Positions 54,151 to 64,000 of a stretch of 64,000 nt of DNA are shown in pieces. Source of the stretch: Tetrapyrgos nigripes (Eukaryota > Basidiomycota > Agaricomycetes > Agaricales > Campanellaceae); assembly GCA_013368315.1 (NCBI GenBank), contig JAACJM010000319.1:18844-82843 (forward strand), in the 5' to 3' direction. The notes under the pieces are model-generated. The model saw only the letters and a program-made list of their open reading frames with translations, made no database searches and was not told the origin of the DNA. Position 1 is the first letter of the stretch. Every line of letters begins with the position of its first letter. The position numbers and the translations under genes were made by a program.

Positions 54151-54983
54151 GGAGGAACAAACACTATCAGGGCCTAGATGGAGTCTGAACCCAGACAACA
54201 ACAAAGGTGAGAGTGAGTGACTCTTACTCACAAATCCAAGCCAATGCCTACGAGACCAAAGCCAAGCTGCAAGCAGATCGACCCACACACCTGTATGGCA
54301 ACTGGAGACGACAGCAAGGATCGATGACCAAGGAGAATCCCAAGATGATGACAACAAGTAAAGAACCAATCAAGAGTATGAGACAACTGTGACTCCCTGA
54401 GAGAGTATCGAGACAAGAACATTGTGTACCAGTGTAGCACACACTTGAAGTGAAGCACAAAGAGGATCAAGGCTTCACAAGATAAGGTGAGGATCAAGAA
54501 GGGTAAATTCTTAGGAAATCGAAATACAAGGGGCCAACTACTTATACTACCTAGCCAAACCCCTGTACCTAACTCCTAAGGATAGCTGTACAACTGAGAT
54601 GACTCCTAAGCCTACTCCTGAACCATAAATAAGTGTACCTTAATTAAGAGCTTAATTAAGGGTTGAACAAATAATAGAAATGCGAAATCAAGTGTGAAAC
54701 AGTAATAGAAAGTGAACACGATCAAAAAACATCAGGAAAAACCTAACTTTGAAATTTGTATAAAATACTGACGTAAATTGTAACAATGGTAGTATTGAGT
54801 GTCAAGTCAGAGAAAATAAGGCAGCTAAATGACATACTCGGTCATATCAGTAATACCAGTGTCATATCTCATCCAAATATGACAATGCAGTGCAGTGCTG
54901 ATCTTTGAGTGTAGTGGTAACATCTCGTGAGTCAAGCCAATGGACAAGGACGCAAATAGATTCCTCAGCTTTTACTTACTAGA
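54151..54983. other. Intergenic with a PacI-like palindrome
   Basis: Nothing coding was recognised. An inverted repeat ccttaattaag-ag-cttaattaagg (54638-54661) has 11-bp perfect arms and two nested TTAATTAA sites. Confidence 0.5.
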
Positions 54984-55800
54984 TCATCTTATTAAAGAAT
55001 TAGTAGTAGTCAACAATTGGTCAATTTGGAAAATATATGACTCTTCGTTATGACAAACAGCTGCTTCCAACGCTGACACTCTTTCTTGAGCCAAGTCTCT
55101 TTCCATACGTGCCAAATCTCGCTCTCTCAAAGCTAATTCCTTCTCCAGTGTCACCGTGCTGAGTTTCACATTGGTTGATGCATGGGTCTGTACTAGCTTG
55201 TCTAGGAGCCGTTGAAGTTCGCGGACCTGCCAGAAAAGCCGGTCCTCTGTAGAGCGAGCCATCTTTCTACTCTTACAGACCAGAGTTGTGGTTCAGATGC
55301 CTGTTAGTGTCTTTGAGTGAGAAAACAGAGCAATTCCAAGAAAAAGAGTATGCACAACATGGAGGGGCTTTTGATTCTAGTACCATCAAATTTGCATGTA
55401 AATCCACAGGGTCAACCAGTGTTTTGTCCGGGTCTGAGTCATCAGCTTGAATATGTGCGTCAAACTCCACAGTGCCTCTTAACAGAGCAGTGTGCAGTCA
55501 GCAGACCAGAAATCAGGAGAGAATAACACAATACGCATGCTGACATCATATCATCATCTGTTCCTACAGCCAAAGCTACTTCGTTCTCCTCTTTTTTGAC
55601 CATCAGCCAGTCTGGCAATGGAGATGGGGTTCTTGACAATGGTATGAATTCAGGTTCTTCATGTTCAGGGAGGTTTGGTGTTCTAGTACCAGGAGTACAG
55701 ATTAATGGCACCTTCCACCAGAAGACAACACAAAAGATATACCGAGAAGCGCTGAGAGGCTGGCATTCAGACTTAGAAAGGGAGAAACTGGAGGCAGAGA
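54984..55800 (-). CDS. Hypothetical protein with C-terminal coiled coil (exon model tentative)
   Basis: Not recognised. Three minus-strand blocks look coding. One at about 55720-55535 reads GTRTPNLPEHEEPEFIPLSR then TPSPLPDWLMVKKEENEVAL and ends at a GTATTG donor. One at about 55475-55370 reads EFDAHIQADDSDPDKTLVDP. The last begins near 55262 with MARSTEDRLFWQVRELQRLL and continues into a heptad-rich helix (EKELALRERDLARMERDLAQ), ending QLLTTTNSLIR. Acidic and P-rich N-terminal sequence plus a coiled coil suggests a scaffold or nuclear protein. The start codon is unclear and the 5' boundary is a guess. It lies downstream of, and codirectional with, the Plavaka transposase, so it may belong to the same element or be host DNA. 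Confidence 0.4.
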
Positions 55801-55992
55801 TCATCGAAATGATAAGGAAAAATGACATCATGCAAAAGGGCCTTGTCATGTAACAAGGCCACATGTCAATCCTGATGACATCATGCTCACTATCCAGGTC
55901 CCCGACTCCCCTGATAGATAGACAATGCACATTCCTTCCTTTTTTTGAAGTTCTTCTATACACGTTAAAACCACTAACAAGAGAATGGTCAG

Positions 55993-58900
55993 TTACTTTT
56001 AAATAGCTGGTACATGTACCTGTCACTGTCAATGTTCACATAGAACGAAGTGCACTGCCCTAGTACAGTACCACTACTCCAGTCTCGATTTGCCACTCAA
56101 CCAAAACATGGTACAAGATGCACACTGCGTACCAACCTTCTAATGTCTACCACACTCGCCAATCTCCCACCTTCCAAGTCTGCATAGCTTCAAGAAACCT
56201 TGTAATATCCATTATTTCTGTCTGGATGGGGTGTGAATGGGGAAAACCACTCAACATAAGCCAGATGTTGTGGTCGGTCATCCTCAGGCACACCATTGAA
56301 AAGATAGTTCGATGATTTTGGTGAGAGAGTGAATACAAGGCGTACTTGCACAACCCGTGTATCTGCACCAGAAACATCAGATTTGTTTCTTACTTTGAAA
56401 TAGCAATAGATACTCACCTTGAGTCAACTTCAAGGGCCCTTCATTATCAGTGATACGTACAAGGGCAGTATCGAAATGCCCGTTGACCCATTGATCATAT
56501 TTATCCCGCCAGCCAGGTTGCACATGAATAGAGTCAGCCGTCACTGTTCGTCTCTGAAAACACATCATAGCACAGGTACTTGACACAGTGATATGCAGAA
56601 ACACTTGGTACACCAAGGAACAGTGCATCAATGGCATCCTCAAAGCGTCTACCAGTCAACTGAGGATTCCTCAGCTGCACAACATAGCGGGAGAGCGCTG
56701 CACATAAGAAGGTCGCTCCATAACAGTCAACAGTGTTGGAAAGATGGAGAGTGTTTACAGATGGATGCTTCGTCATCTTGAGGATGTGAGAAGTGTTTAA
56801 GCCAGGGGGAATATGATGAAGATAGAGTGGCAGATGCTCTCCCAATTCCATCCAGATAATATACGACTCATGCTTCATTATCTTTTCCTTTCTCTCCAAC
56901 CATTTTGTCATCTGTGAGAACTCGTCCTTCTTGTTTGTGGCCCGGTATGCATCTTTGGCTCGGTGTATTCAGTGCTGAAGTTATCAAATGTTCCAAGTTG
57001 CTTGACGCACTTGACGTAATGATTGAGAAAGTGGATTTTGGGCACATGGAAGTTTGAGCAAATGCTGAGGTCAATGAAGATTTGCTTGTTTGCATGGAAC
57101 CGTTCGAGAGTGTCTTCAAGGAGGTGAAGCATGGTAGTGGAATGGACGGGATACTGGGCAAGGAAAAGAAAGTCTACAAGTCCACGAAGACACTGTAGAA
57201 GCCAGACATTGGACATTCCACTGGGAAGCGGAGCATCGGCAATTAGTCCAAGTAGGAAGTGAGAGATCTGGCTATGTTCCTCGCTGCTGACTTGTTGGAG
57301 TGTGGATATACCCTTCATAAAGACTCGGATATTGTGGTTGGGAGGAAGACAACGGCACTGAGCATCAATCTCATGTGTGCCATATGCCTCGATGACCCAC
57401 AACTTCATGTGTTTGAAGACGCCCTGATAAAGCTGATGCAGGATATCGGGAGTGATGGAGTGATAGACGTTGGAATAGGGAAGGTTGGCCCAAAAGGGCT
57501 CAAAAACTGGCAAGCAGAAACAAATGCTGCTGCTCCCTGGTCGACAGCCTTCAGCGCCTCCAAGATAGACTGCAACCGATGTAGAGGATGTGGTTCAGTG
57601 TTGTCACCAATGCGTTGGTGGGGAATTGTACATCTTGGACAGTGACCACTGATACAGCAGGTAACAAGGATCTGTCTGATGTCACCAATGAAAGCTGCAA
57701 AAATGGGATGGCCGATACAATCTACACCATCTCCACTGGTAAAGACAGACCCAACAGATCCAGCACTTTCCAACAGCTTCATGATACAACGCATGCAGGA
57801 ATGGAAGAGGTTGGTGACTGAATGGCGATGAGAAGCAGCATTCTTGATATGCTCGAGGTTGCTGGAGGGGAGGTAACCGAGCAGAATGTATGCTCGTTTG
57901 GATGGTTTATGCAGATCTCCTTTGGAATATTTCCAAGGGTCATGTAGACAGGGTAGGCAGTCTTGTTACGAAATACTGTCACTTGAGTTTTGTCACTAGA
58001 GATGATTATGGGAATGATAGTATGGCCAGGACCAGCAGTTTTGTCGACTTTCCCCTGTACCATGGATAATAGTCAATATGAATACATTACTGCTTGATGA
58101 CTGCGAATACGTACTTGCGTTGACCACCACCATCTCCCAGTATGCATGTTGTGATACAGCTGTTTGTGACATGTACTGTCATCAAAATGCTGCTCGGGTG
58201 CATACTTGAGGTATTCTGCAAAGTCGGCATTGCTGTAGAGGGCTTGGACACATTGAAAGATATCGCGGAAGTAAACCTCCAAAGCGTGTTCCTGTACAAT
58301 CACTTCCTCACGCTGAAATGGAGGATGGCCATTGGGTAGCTTGTTATCAATAATCTTGTTGAGGTCGATGGCGTTTCGATATGACAGCCCTAGTTTCTTG
58401 TGAACCTGTACAAAACACAATTAGCAGAGTGATACATGCAAATAAAATCCAGACATACCCCCTCAATGGCGAGAAGCTCATCAAATGCAGTAGAACTCGG
58501 CCCTCGCATTTTAGCCCACTTTGCAATCCTCCAGTCCATTTCTGACTGAAATGGAGCCCAAATATTTGACCTATTGCCAAGATGTTCTCGATACTGTTGA
58601 TTATCACCAATATACGAAGTTTGAGAGCTGACAGGAGCACCAGCACGAGGATCAGGATAGGGCTTAACATATGGCTCCCTCATCCTTGCACCTGACTGGG
58701 CTTCAGGTGGTGGCCGTGCATTTGGCAGTGGTAGCGTCTCTTCCAACATGCCATCTGGAAACAGGAGTGAAGGTGAAGGTGAGCGATCCTCTGATTGAGA
58801 GTCTGGGCCGGTGTCAACCCTAGGTTCCCAATTATCCTCGTATCTCTTGTCCAGAACCTCGTCTTCCACATCAGAGTTGTCGGAATCGGAAATGTTGGAG

Positions 58901-59244
58901 CCGTGATGTATGTCATGCACTACGAAAGGACTGAAATGAAGTTCTCCCAATGAAACATCGGTATCGTCACAAAGGCCATCGTAAGATCCAAAAAAGTCAC
59001 CAGTGAGATCCACCTGCATGGGAGCACCCATCTGTATCTGCTCTGCTTGAGGCATCGCAGTCAAATTACTGAGAAGTGACTCCAGCAGATTTGCGGTTGT
59101 GTCTGGTAGTGGAGCCCCTGGCTGCGAAAACTGTTTGCCGTAAGCTTGAAAAGCTGGGTTTTGGGATTTGTGGCAGTGTTGGAATATGAAGCCACCTGGG
59201 TATGACTTCTGACAACCTCCACAGATACTCGCATTGGTAGACAT
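55993..59244 (-). pseudogene. Plavaka-type DNA transposase, frameshifted
   Basis: A large transposase of the basidiomycete-expanded Plavaka group (CACTA/EnSpm-related cut-and-paste). It starts MSTNASICGGCQKSYPGGF, an N-terminal Cys/His finger. Family landmarks follow: NIWAPFQSEMDWRIAKWAKM, LEVYFRDIFQCVQALY, MHTGRWWWSTQ, IIISSDKTQVTVFRNKTAYP (catalytic-core strand with D), GHCPRCTIPHQRIGD, ITPDILHQLYQGVFKH, LPPNHNIRVFMKGIS, LAQYPVHSTTMLHLLEDTLE, FSTEYTE, and a C-terminal region ending YVEWFSPFTPHPD and NRDWSSGTVLGQCTSFYVN. Phase breaks occur near 57905 (after IPKEI), near 57500 (before EPFWANLPY) and near 56955 (after STEYTE, with a short deletion). TGA 56097-56099 lies close to the end. It cannot encode active transposase. 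Terminal inverted repeats were not located. The motifs are recalled from the family, not from a search. Confidence 0.88.
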
Positions 59245-59378
59245 GGCGAAGAGTAGAATGCAAAGAGGAAGGCAGGCTTCGTGTATTTGAGAGTACAAAA
59301 GTAAGAAAACCTAAGCGAGCTAAAACAGATATCAGTATAGCCTGATAGAGAGTCAGCGGAAAAATAAAAAACTGCACA
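59245..59378. promoter_or_regulatory. 134-bp divergent promoter region
   Basis: Separates the start codons of the Plavaka transposase (minus) and the DUF6532-like gene (plus). It includes T/A-rich runs (aaaaataaaaaact) near the plus-strand start. A shared promoter is inferred from spacing only. Confidence 0.4.
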
Positions 59379-61857
59379 ATGTCGACAACAGCAGCTCCAC
59401 CAAGTAAAATTTCATCTCTATCTCAAACCACCATCCACCATCTCATGTCTCAGACGCTCAACAACCTTCTCAAGGCGAAAGGACATGGGAAGTCCTCACA
59501 GCCTCCTCCCACAGATGATGGTCAATCCACCTGTGAGTACTCTCTTCATATGAAGGATCAGTTGTTGGACCTGATGACCTCATCCCAGGGCCTATATGTG
59601 AAAAGAAAAAAAACGCTTTGAGCAACAAAGGTCAGAATTATCTTTCGCTGAATAATGGAATGAATTACCACTTATCTGACAAGTACTCCAGTTTGGCTCT
59701 CACCAAACAAGTGACCCAACAATGCCCCGCAAGGCAGTGAGGCCAAGCATGCCAAAAAAGCTCCCAAAACCAAAACCAAAACCAAAACCAAAAGGGTGTC
59801 CGGCCAAGGAAGCTATGTCCTCTAGTCAGCAGGCTGATAGCACTGCAGTCGCAGCGAAGACACAGACTCATCAGGCTGAATCGAAGCCAGGTGAGCATCA
59901 TTCTTGCAATTACTGCCATTCACTTACACGTTAACATCAGCTGGTAGCCAGGCCCATGGTACTAGACAGTCTATGCAAGCCACAGACAGCGAGGACGACA
60001 ACAACAAGGAAGAAGACGCCAACCAATCTGGAGAAGATGGCAGCCAATTTGCTGAGGATGGTGAGGAAGAGGAGAGTGATGGGGAGCAGTTTAACGTGGA
60101 CGACGATGCTTTCAACAATGAAGTGAGTCTTTGGAAGCTTCTGGGAATTGATGACAATACTTACAAGTACTACTTCAGCACATAGAGACCATCAGCGACA
60201 GTAAGAAGAAGCAAAAGGGAGGTGCGCCTACATAACTACATATGAGTCATCTGTCACGACTCACATGATCAATCCTAGGCAAAGTCTGGGTCGACAACAA
60301 TGAAATCATTGTCCCTGATGTTGACAGTAAATTGGATGCATCCAGTGCTCTGGACTTGAGCCAACTTCCAAGTGAAGATGAAAGCGAGGACAAGACTCAG
60401 CAGAAGCCAGTAAAGGTGTGTAATTTTTACTTCTAATCCTTTGGCCCAGTCTGGTTAACATATATACTATAGACTCGGAAGGCCTCATGTTGGGATGCTA
60501 AGTATGACTCTGAAGTATGTGCTCCATTATCTCTCAATCTGAACCTTTCTGACTCCATATGGGCTGTTTATAGCACCCATCGATCAAGCCAGCCCCAGTG
60601 CCTACTACTACGGTTGTGGTTACTCAGGCTCCCAGCACGACAACCACTGACTCTTTTACCACCTCAGTTCCCTCAAACTCTGGGACTAGTACAACAAATG
60701 GAGGCTCTAACACGGTCAGTAAACAATATTCTTTATAGTGTATTCAATTTTTACTGATCTACTGCAGACGTCATTCAACTCAAATTGGGCTGACGTTACA
60801 CATATGGTTCTTCCAGCACCTGGACAATGTACTATCTCCAAGAAGACTCAATCTTCAGTTCTTAAAGCAATTCTTGATCTTGCCATCTCTCTCACTTGCG
60901 GTCTAACAGTGTTTGACAATTCTTTCACCAATGCAGCTGCGCAGCTTCAGAATTGTGTTGTCGGCCTCAAGGCTGCATGTGCTAATAACCAACAGCCTTT
61001 GATTCAGGACCATGATCCTGAATACCGAAAGCACCTTGTCAATTATGTGAGTCACCATCTCATGTATATGCTCTTACTCACTTCGAGGTTGGACAGATAT
61101 TTGGTTGTGTCGGTCATCTCCGTGGTCAAGTTAAAACACAGGTGGCAAAGGTTATCGGCAGCCAGTACAACTTCATGAGGCTCTCAAAGTCTGAACACGC
61201 TGCTCTTGTCAAGAAGCTCATGGACTGTCTAACCTACATTTTCCCCCTTTCTGATGTGCATTTTGATCAATTAGGTTCTTACTACCACTCACCTAAGCTT
61301 CTAGCCATCAAATCCTTCAACATGGCGCAAAAACAAGCCTTACCGTCACCAGTGCATTGCGACTGTGCTACACTTTTCGTTCTTCAAGAGTTCCACAAGC
61401 ATTGCCAATTGCCATCTGGATAGCTTCACATCGATTAGCTCTGATGACAGCCGAAAGGAAATCCCAAAGTCTATGCTCGCTCTGGCTGGTACAGCAGTGA
61501 GTAGGAGTCCATCTATATTTATTAACCAGTCTACGCATTCCTAATGCCATCTGCAGATCTTTGCAGCGTTGAAGGAGTGGGAGACTGGTGACCAGGTTGA
61601 GGAGGACTTTTCAGCGAAGGTGTTTGTTGAGGAATATAACAAGCACCTCACCATGCTTGAAGGGAAGATTCTGCGTCCAGATAGCAGTGGTAAAGAGAAG
61701 TATCATCGTCTTATGGCACATCTATATGAACAGGCCAGGTGAGCTTTTAATTGATCTCAGTGGAGCTAGACTATTGACGGTGAGAACTAGCAAAAAATCT
61801 TCTTCCGCTATGATTGGTTCCGAGCTTCCTGATATCAACTTCGATGCCATGGAGTAG
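59379..61857 (+). CDS. DUF6532-like protein, divergent partner of Plavaka transposase (possibly frameshifted)
   Basis: A multi-exon gene. It starts MSTTAAPPSKISSLSQTTI. Then come a KPKPKPKPK run from a (CCAAAA)n microsatellite, a strongly acidic stretch (SEDDNNKEEDANQSGEDG, DGEEEESDGEQFNVDDD), WVDNNEIIVPDVDSKLDASS, and an S/T-rich linker. The conserved C-terminal domain follows: LKAILDLAISLTCGLTVFDN, DHDPEYRKHLVNYV, FGCVGHLRGQVKTQVAKVIG, YIFPLSDVHFDQLGSYYHSP, IFAALKEWETGDQVEEDFSA and EKYHRLMAHLYEQAR, ending at TAG 61855-61857. This pattern fits DUF6532, a domain of unknown function common in Agaricomycetes. Near 61420 a one-base shift seems needed between FHKHCQLPSG and SFTSISSDDSRKEIPKSML, so it may be damaged. 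The acidic and basic patches suggest a nuclear protein. Function is unknown. Confidence 0.6.
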
Positions 61858-63267
61858 CGTTGCGGCCGTGTTTGTAATTTGTATTTTGATTCTTTCATCT
61901 GTCTATCAAGTATGCTACCTATGTTGTTACCAAGTTGTTACTATGCCCGTCCTTTATGTCTATGCCTATAATATTAATATGTGTATGCCCTACCCATGAT
62001 ATGGTCTGAAATAAGCTGAAAGATGGAGGAAAATCCAAAGAGTATTACTCGCATGTATGATCATTAATGGTCCATATTCGGCAATTTTTTTTTTCCAATG
62101 CAAGGGGGGGCTGATGGAAGTGGATCAAATTTTGCATTATTGTTGGATTGGTGGTATTTTGATACATTTTGCTGTAATCCGACATGATTTTTGACCAACT
62201 AAGACCAAATTCGCAGATTGGGTCTTTCCTGATGAAATCATATGTGAAACTGTGGTGCAATCAAGGGGCAAAGAATAAGGAGTAAAGAAGATATAATGAT
62301 CAAAAAACCCTTGGAGGGTTTTTCAATGAAAAGGAAATGTGGTACAAGTCAAGAAGGATCCTGCATGACACTTGTGAAGGGAATAAAGATCAATAACACT
62401 CTGAGGGTGATCAGGTGAGCAGGTGAGCAGAAGATGACCAGAGGAATAATAGATCTGATAGAATGAAGTGCAGCAAGAGAGTGTTTGAATAGAGTGAAGG
62501 ATTGAACAAAGGATCAGATGTGAATGTAGAAAGAAATAATGAAGAAGTAACAGAGAAATGAATGAAGCAATGAAGGGATTGTATGCAGCTGTAAGTCATG
62601 ATAGAACATATCCATGATGAGTGAGAATCCCTCTGAGGGATTTTGGATAGGTCAAGGGACTGTTCATGACACCAGTCATATCTGTGGCAAGCTTTCTTAA
62701 ACAGCTTATGCTAGTTACGCTCTAGGTTGACCTACCCAATGTCAGGCATCACTTTCTACTGGTCACCACTCTCTTATCTCCATTACCTTCCCTGGTGGTC
62801 AGGTTCTGTCAACTCTTTTCTCCTCTATTGTTGCTATGTGTTACTTTAGTATGTGATCCAGGTTTCTTTGGCACAATATTTCTTGCTGTGTACTACCATT
62901 TATCTCTAAATCTCTTTGCTGTGTCAGTATAATACATTATGATCATGAATGTCATTATCCCAAGTGTGTACATAGGCCTTACTGTTCATTGCAACTGCCA
63001 ACACTCAAGATCTGGATTATGGACCGAACTGCAGGATCATTAACACGTTCTGGTGGAAACAAAATGTGTTCAGGAGAACCAGCTTGGTTATCAATCTGGT
63101 TATTCAAGAAGCAAAGGGAGACCTTTACAAGTCTGTATGGTGCCCATTGTTTATGTTCTTGTAACAGATAGTATTCTTCAGTAATAGCCATGGCCTGTAT
63201 TCTCTCGAGTCTCAGTACTTTTCAAATTGTATCCGAAGGATAGGAAATTTTGATCCCATGTTGTAGA
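61858..63267. other. Gene-poor stretch with two short hairpins
   Basis: No gene was recognised. Hairpins: aaaaaccct-tgg-agggttttt (62303-62323) and aatccctc-t-gagggatt (62626-62642). The T-rich run near 62090 may belong to the polyadenylation region of the upstream gene. Confidence 0.45.
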
Positions 63268-63928
63268 GTTGCCTGCGTTCCACTCATCAAATTGTTTCTC
63301 TTCTCTAACCATGATGTGCTCTCTCAATGCATCTCTCAGCTTTTTCACAACCCTGCTTACTCTGGCTTTTTCTGCTTTTGGCTATGGCTACTTGGACCAT
63401 CTCTGTGCCACCTATGCCTTCAACTCTTCCTCAACTCCTATTTCTCTTTATGAGAGATTTCCTGGCTTGAGCAACTCTTTACTGATTGCTGGCCTTATGA
63501 CTTTCAACAGTTTGGGCATGATCTCTAGGATGGTATATGCTGAAGATGGCTCCAAGTCTCTTATTTCTCTGTACAAGAGTTTCCCTGGCTTGAGCAATTC
63601 TTCATCTGCAGATCTTATTGGTGGGTTTATGACTTGTAATGGTCTTGGCATGATCTCTCAGGCTAAAACAGCATATGCTGAAGATTGCTCTACATCCCCA
63701 TGGCTCAATACTGTTATGTCATATGGTTCAATGCTTGCGCAATCAAGAGGTGTGCAACTGGTCTACCTGAGACCGGACCTTGGGGGGGGGAGGGGGTCTG
63801 GAGAGGGCTTGTGGCCCAAAAGTACATCATACCCTACAGAGTGTATAGACCAATTTTCTGGAGTCATCTCTGCTTCAAAGTATCAGAAATACACTTGGAG
63901 GGTAAAAACAGGTAGAAGACATGCCTGA
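63268..63928 (+). other. Open frame with an internal tandem duplication, coding status uncertain
   Basis: The 219-codon frame carries two similar segments of about 41-43 residues: ISLYERFPGLSNSLL...FNSLGMISRMVYAEDGSKS and ISLYKSFPGLSNSSS...CNGLGMISQAKTAYAEDCSTS. At DNA level the units start at 63440 and 63563, an offset of 123 bp. Because 123 is a multiple of three, the duplication preserves the frame. No family is recognised and no splice sites are needed. The start near 63268 could be later. It may be a real small gene or an old duplicated non-coding block. Confidence 0.35.
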
Positions 63929-64000
63929 TATGCCACTGAAATGGTATGTAGTTCTCATGATAGTGATGTCATTGGTGGTCTAACATCATGAACTTTTTTG

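Noticed and set aside
55596..55853. 85-codon plus-strand frame MTISQSGNGDGVLD
   Set aside because: The minus strand over the same bases gives a more protein-like P/E-rich exon with a splice donor that connects to neighbouring coding blocks.

Overview
This window reads as repeat-dense nuclear DNA of a mushroom-forming basidiomycete (Agaricomycetes). Spliceable coding stretches have 45-70 bp GT-AG introns. The families present are typical of that class: a Plavaka-type transposase, a DUF6532-like protein, a lineage-expanded family with a HECT-like C-terminus, an AIG1/TrmE-like small GTPase with a characteristic C-terminal tail, chromodomain Gypsy elements and a Copia element. No tRNA, rRNA, CRISPR array or prokaryotic operon structure was seen. 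The species cannot be named from the sequence.

Layout, left to right. 1-5.3 kb is gene-poor and holds a dispersed repeat and a 16-copy, 70-bp minisatellite. 5.3-6.8 kb is an apparently intact GTPase gene (minus) with a duplicated upstream block. 6.8-10.4 kb is decayed DNA ending in an orphan C-terminal P450 fragment. 10.7-14.2 kb is a divergent pair: a DDE integrase-type transposase gene (minus, one premature stop) and an unrecognised, apparently intact 393-codon gene (plus). 14.4-22.9 kb is the N-terminal half of a ribonucleotide reductase small-subunit gene (minus), split by a complete 7.74-kb chromodomain Gypsy element (Gypsy-1) with a 5-bp target duplication GACCT. 23.4-26.7 kb is a decayed HECT-like family gene. 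27-31 kb is non-coding, with a minisatellite, inverted dispersed repeat termini and a 1.0-kb terminal-inverted-repeat element. 31.2-32.9 kb is a damaged mitochondrial oxaloacetate-carrier-like gene abutting gag-protease remains of another Gypsy family (Gypsy-3), itself interrupted. 36.5-42.6 kb is a 5'-truncated relative of Gypsy-1 (Gypsy-2, minus) that has lost its chromodomain. 45.4-52.5 kb is a complete but broken Copia element with apparently identical 370-bp LTRs and target duplication TTCTC. 54-62 kb holds a histone H3 fragment, a coiled-coil hypothetical gene, a broken Plavaka transposase and a divergently transcribed DUF6532-like gene. 62-64 kb is gene-poor.

Most coding regions here are dead, usually by single-base changes. 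Four of five premature stops in Gypsy-1 pol are CGA-to-TGA changes relative to the Gypsy-2 copy in this same window. Other elements and genes show TGA stops inside otherwise continuous frames, consistent with CpG decay.

The most interesting system is an accessory gene downstream of pol in both Gypsy copies. It encodes a duplicated C-x9/10-C-x5-H-x3-[H/C] metal-binding-like module followed by a run of GW/WG motifs, and it is open in both copies although pol is destroyed in both. A homologous double module sits in the Copia element, in a frame overlapping the long gag-pol frame. GW/WG repeats are known Argonaute-binding hooks, so a retroelement-borne silencing antagonist or Argonaute-interacting protein is a testable hypothesis. 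It is not a conclusion.
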